5,528 bases of DNA from positions 28,917-34,444 of the forward strand of contig MFZI01000076.1 in NCBI GenBank assembly GCA_001789355.1. The letters are read 5' to 3'. How positions within the stretch are numbered: the stretch's first letter is position 1; each line of letters opens with the position of its first letter. The notes beneath the pieces are model-generated. The model saw only the letters and a program-made list of their open reading frames with translations, had not been told where the DNA came from and did no database searches. Positions 5,052 to 5,528 of this stretch are shown piece by piece. Source of the DNA: Candidatus Roizmanbacteria bacterium RIFCSPHIGHO2_01_FULL_39_8 (GTDB lineage Bacteria; Patescibacteriota; Microgenomatia; UBA1406; GWC2-37-13). The translations under genes were made by a program, and so were the position numbers.

Positions 5052-5313
5052 TAAGCTTATTCGTAATCTCCTCAGGAGTATAGCGAACACGATACTATTT
5101 TTATCGTGTTTTCATCTGGTGCTTATATTCATAGTAGCTTTTCAGTCAGGTGATTTTGAAAGTTTGAATGTCTTTAGAATATTAGATTTGCAGATGTTTT
5201 TTTCCATTCCCCAAGGTTTTTTAGGGTTCATATTTTCATATGTTATGGCTGGTCTGGTCTGCCTTATTTTTTTCTACTTAGAGAGGAAAAGAAAGATCAA
5301 AAGGAAGGATTGA
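5044..5313 (+). CDS. Hypothetical 89-residue two-helix membrane protein
   Basis: I do not recognise a family. Two hydrophobic segments lie at about residues 13-33 and 54-78, separated by a mildly acidic, external-looking loop (QSGDFESLN). The N-terminus (NKLIRNLLR) and the C-terminus (ERKRKIKRKD) are both basic, so the positive-inside rule places both ends in the cytoplasm. The ATG overlaps the last 8 nt of the ligase gene and has no Shine-Dalgarno sequence, which suggests translational coupling. A terminator-like hairpin lies at 5086-5112 within its first 23 codons, so its expression could be lower than that of the ligase. The 3' end overlaps the convergent minus-strand gene by 17 nt. A chance open frame is possible, but two clean helices with properly placed charges support a real gene. 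Confidence 0.6.
   Translation: MDNKLIRNLLRSIANTILFLSCFHLVLIFIVAFQSGDFESLNVFRILDLQMFFSIPQGFLGFIFSYVMAGLVCLIFFYLERKRKIKRKD
5086..5112 (+). terminator. Terminator-like hairpin shortly after the ligase stop
   Basis: AACACGATA (5086-5094) and TATCGTGTT (5102-5110) are perfect 9-bp inverted arms around a 7-nt loop, and the 3' arm runs into TTTT (5109-5112). It begins 34 nt after the ligase stop codon. This fits a weak Rho-independent terminator for the ligase transcript, but only three of the nine pairs are G-C and the T-tract is short and partly inside the stem. It also lies within the next open frame, so partial termination or chance are both possible. Confidence 0.4.
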
Positions 5314-5528
5314 GCTTATAGAGGGTGTAGTCGTTATTCTTATACACAACTGGCAAATCATACGTATATTGTTTTTCTACCAATAAGTAAGATACGTTAT
5401 ACTTTTTTGCCAACCGTTTAAAGTCATTGGTAGTTAACGAGTAGTACGCTTGTTTTGTAATCTTGAAATTCTCAAACACGTTGCCGTTGAATTTCTCCAT
5501 AGCTCCGGGAGCAATGTCCTGAAACCGA
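5297..5528 (-). CDS. Partial C-terminus of a probable large membrane protein (glycosyltransferase-like)
   Basis: A minus-strand frame is open from the right edge to a TGA at 5299-5297, giving 76 complete codons. An internal ATG at 5500 exists, but the frame continues upstream (RFQDIAPGA) to the window end, so this is most likely the 3' part of a longer gene. The visible part reads as a soluble C-terminal tail: a helix FKRLAKKYNV, then strands SYLLVEK, LPVVYKN and YTLYKLN. This pattern of 'residue must be read by a KKYxVxYLLVE strand, then VYxNxxYxLYKL' resembles the end of large multi-pass membrane glycosyltransferase-like proteins in CPR genomes. That assignment is by resemblance only; no catalytic part is in the window. 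Its 3' end overlaps the plus-strand small membrane protein gene by 17 nt. Confidence 0.65.
   Translation of the reverse strand, partial: RFQDIAPGAMEKFNGNVFENFKITKQAYYSLTTNDFKRLAKKYNVSYLLVEKQYTYDLPVVYKNNDYTLYKLNPSF

Noticed and set aside
1..5528. Alternative code 25 (TGA as glycine)
   Set aside because: TGA ends uppS in an ATGA overlap with a full-length next gene and ends the gene at 5313; no in-frame TGA is needed inside any protein.
1..5528. tRNA, rRNA, transposase, integrase site, defence or toxin-antitoxin system
   Set aside because: No cloverleaf, rRNA segment, transposase motif or terminal repeats were seen. Fic proteins can be toxins (FicT with FicA), but no separate antitoxin gene is adjacent and the inhibitory helix is built into the protein.

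Overview
This AT-rich window most likely comes from a bacterium of the Candidate Phyla Radiation, with Microgenomates as the best guess. No taxonomic marker is present, so this rests on three indirect clues: an archaeal/eukaryal-type ATP-dependent DNA ligase beside bacterial-looking promoters (TATAAT and TTGACA boxes); very tight gene packing with 1-8 nt overlaps and almost no Shine-Dalgarno sequences; and short heptamer repeats and a GC-rich palindrome inside coding frames. TGA is used as a stop, including in an ATGA overlap, which argues against the code-25 lineages where TGA encodes glycine.

Layout. Positions 1-91 hold the start of a minus-strand gene that leaves the window on the left. 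Between it and the first plus-strand gene are two divergent sigma70-like promoters whose -35 and -10 boxes are interleaved (about 99-139). A plus-strand cluster follows: a cis-prenyltransferase of the UppS family (155-853), a trans-polyprenyl diphosphate synthase (850-1905), and a Fic-family AMPylase-like protein with a C-terminal winged helix (1913-2953). A 92-nt intergenic segment (2954-3045) carries a TATAAT box and two consecutive inverted repeats. It is followed by a 61-residue two-helix membrane protein (3046-3231), the ATP-dependent DNA ligase (3231-5051) and an 89-residue two-helix membrane protein (5044-5313). The last gene overlaps convergently by 17 nt with the 3' end of a minus-strand gene (5297-5528) that runs off the right edge.

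How the genes work together. The two prenyl synthases form a natural pair: the trans enzyme makes an all-trans allylic primer and the cis enzyme extends it with IPP to the long lipid carrier used for cell-wall and surface glycan assembly. Fic shares their transcription unit, but no direct link to prenyl synthesis can be read from sequence. The ligase seals nicks in replication and repair; its two small membrane neighbours are unassigned.

The features most worth a second look are the interleaved divergent promoters, the double hairpin upstream of the ligase unit, three low-complexity or palindromic insertions in tolerant loops of uppS and the ligase, and a terminator-like hairpin inside the last plus-strand gene. 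No RNA gene, transposase, CRISPR array or defence system was found. The content is mostly housekeeping, and I do not claim a new system.
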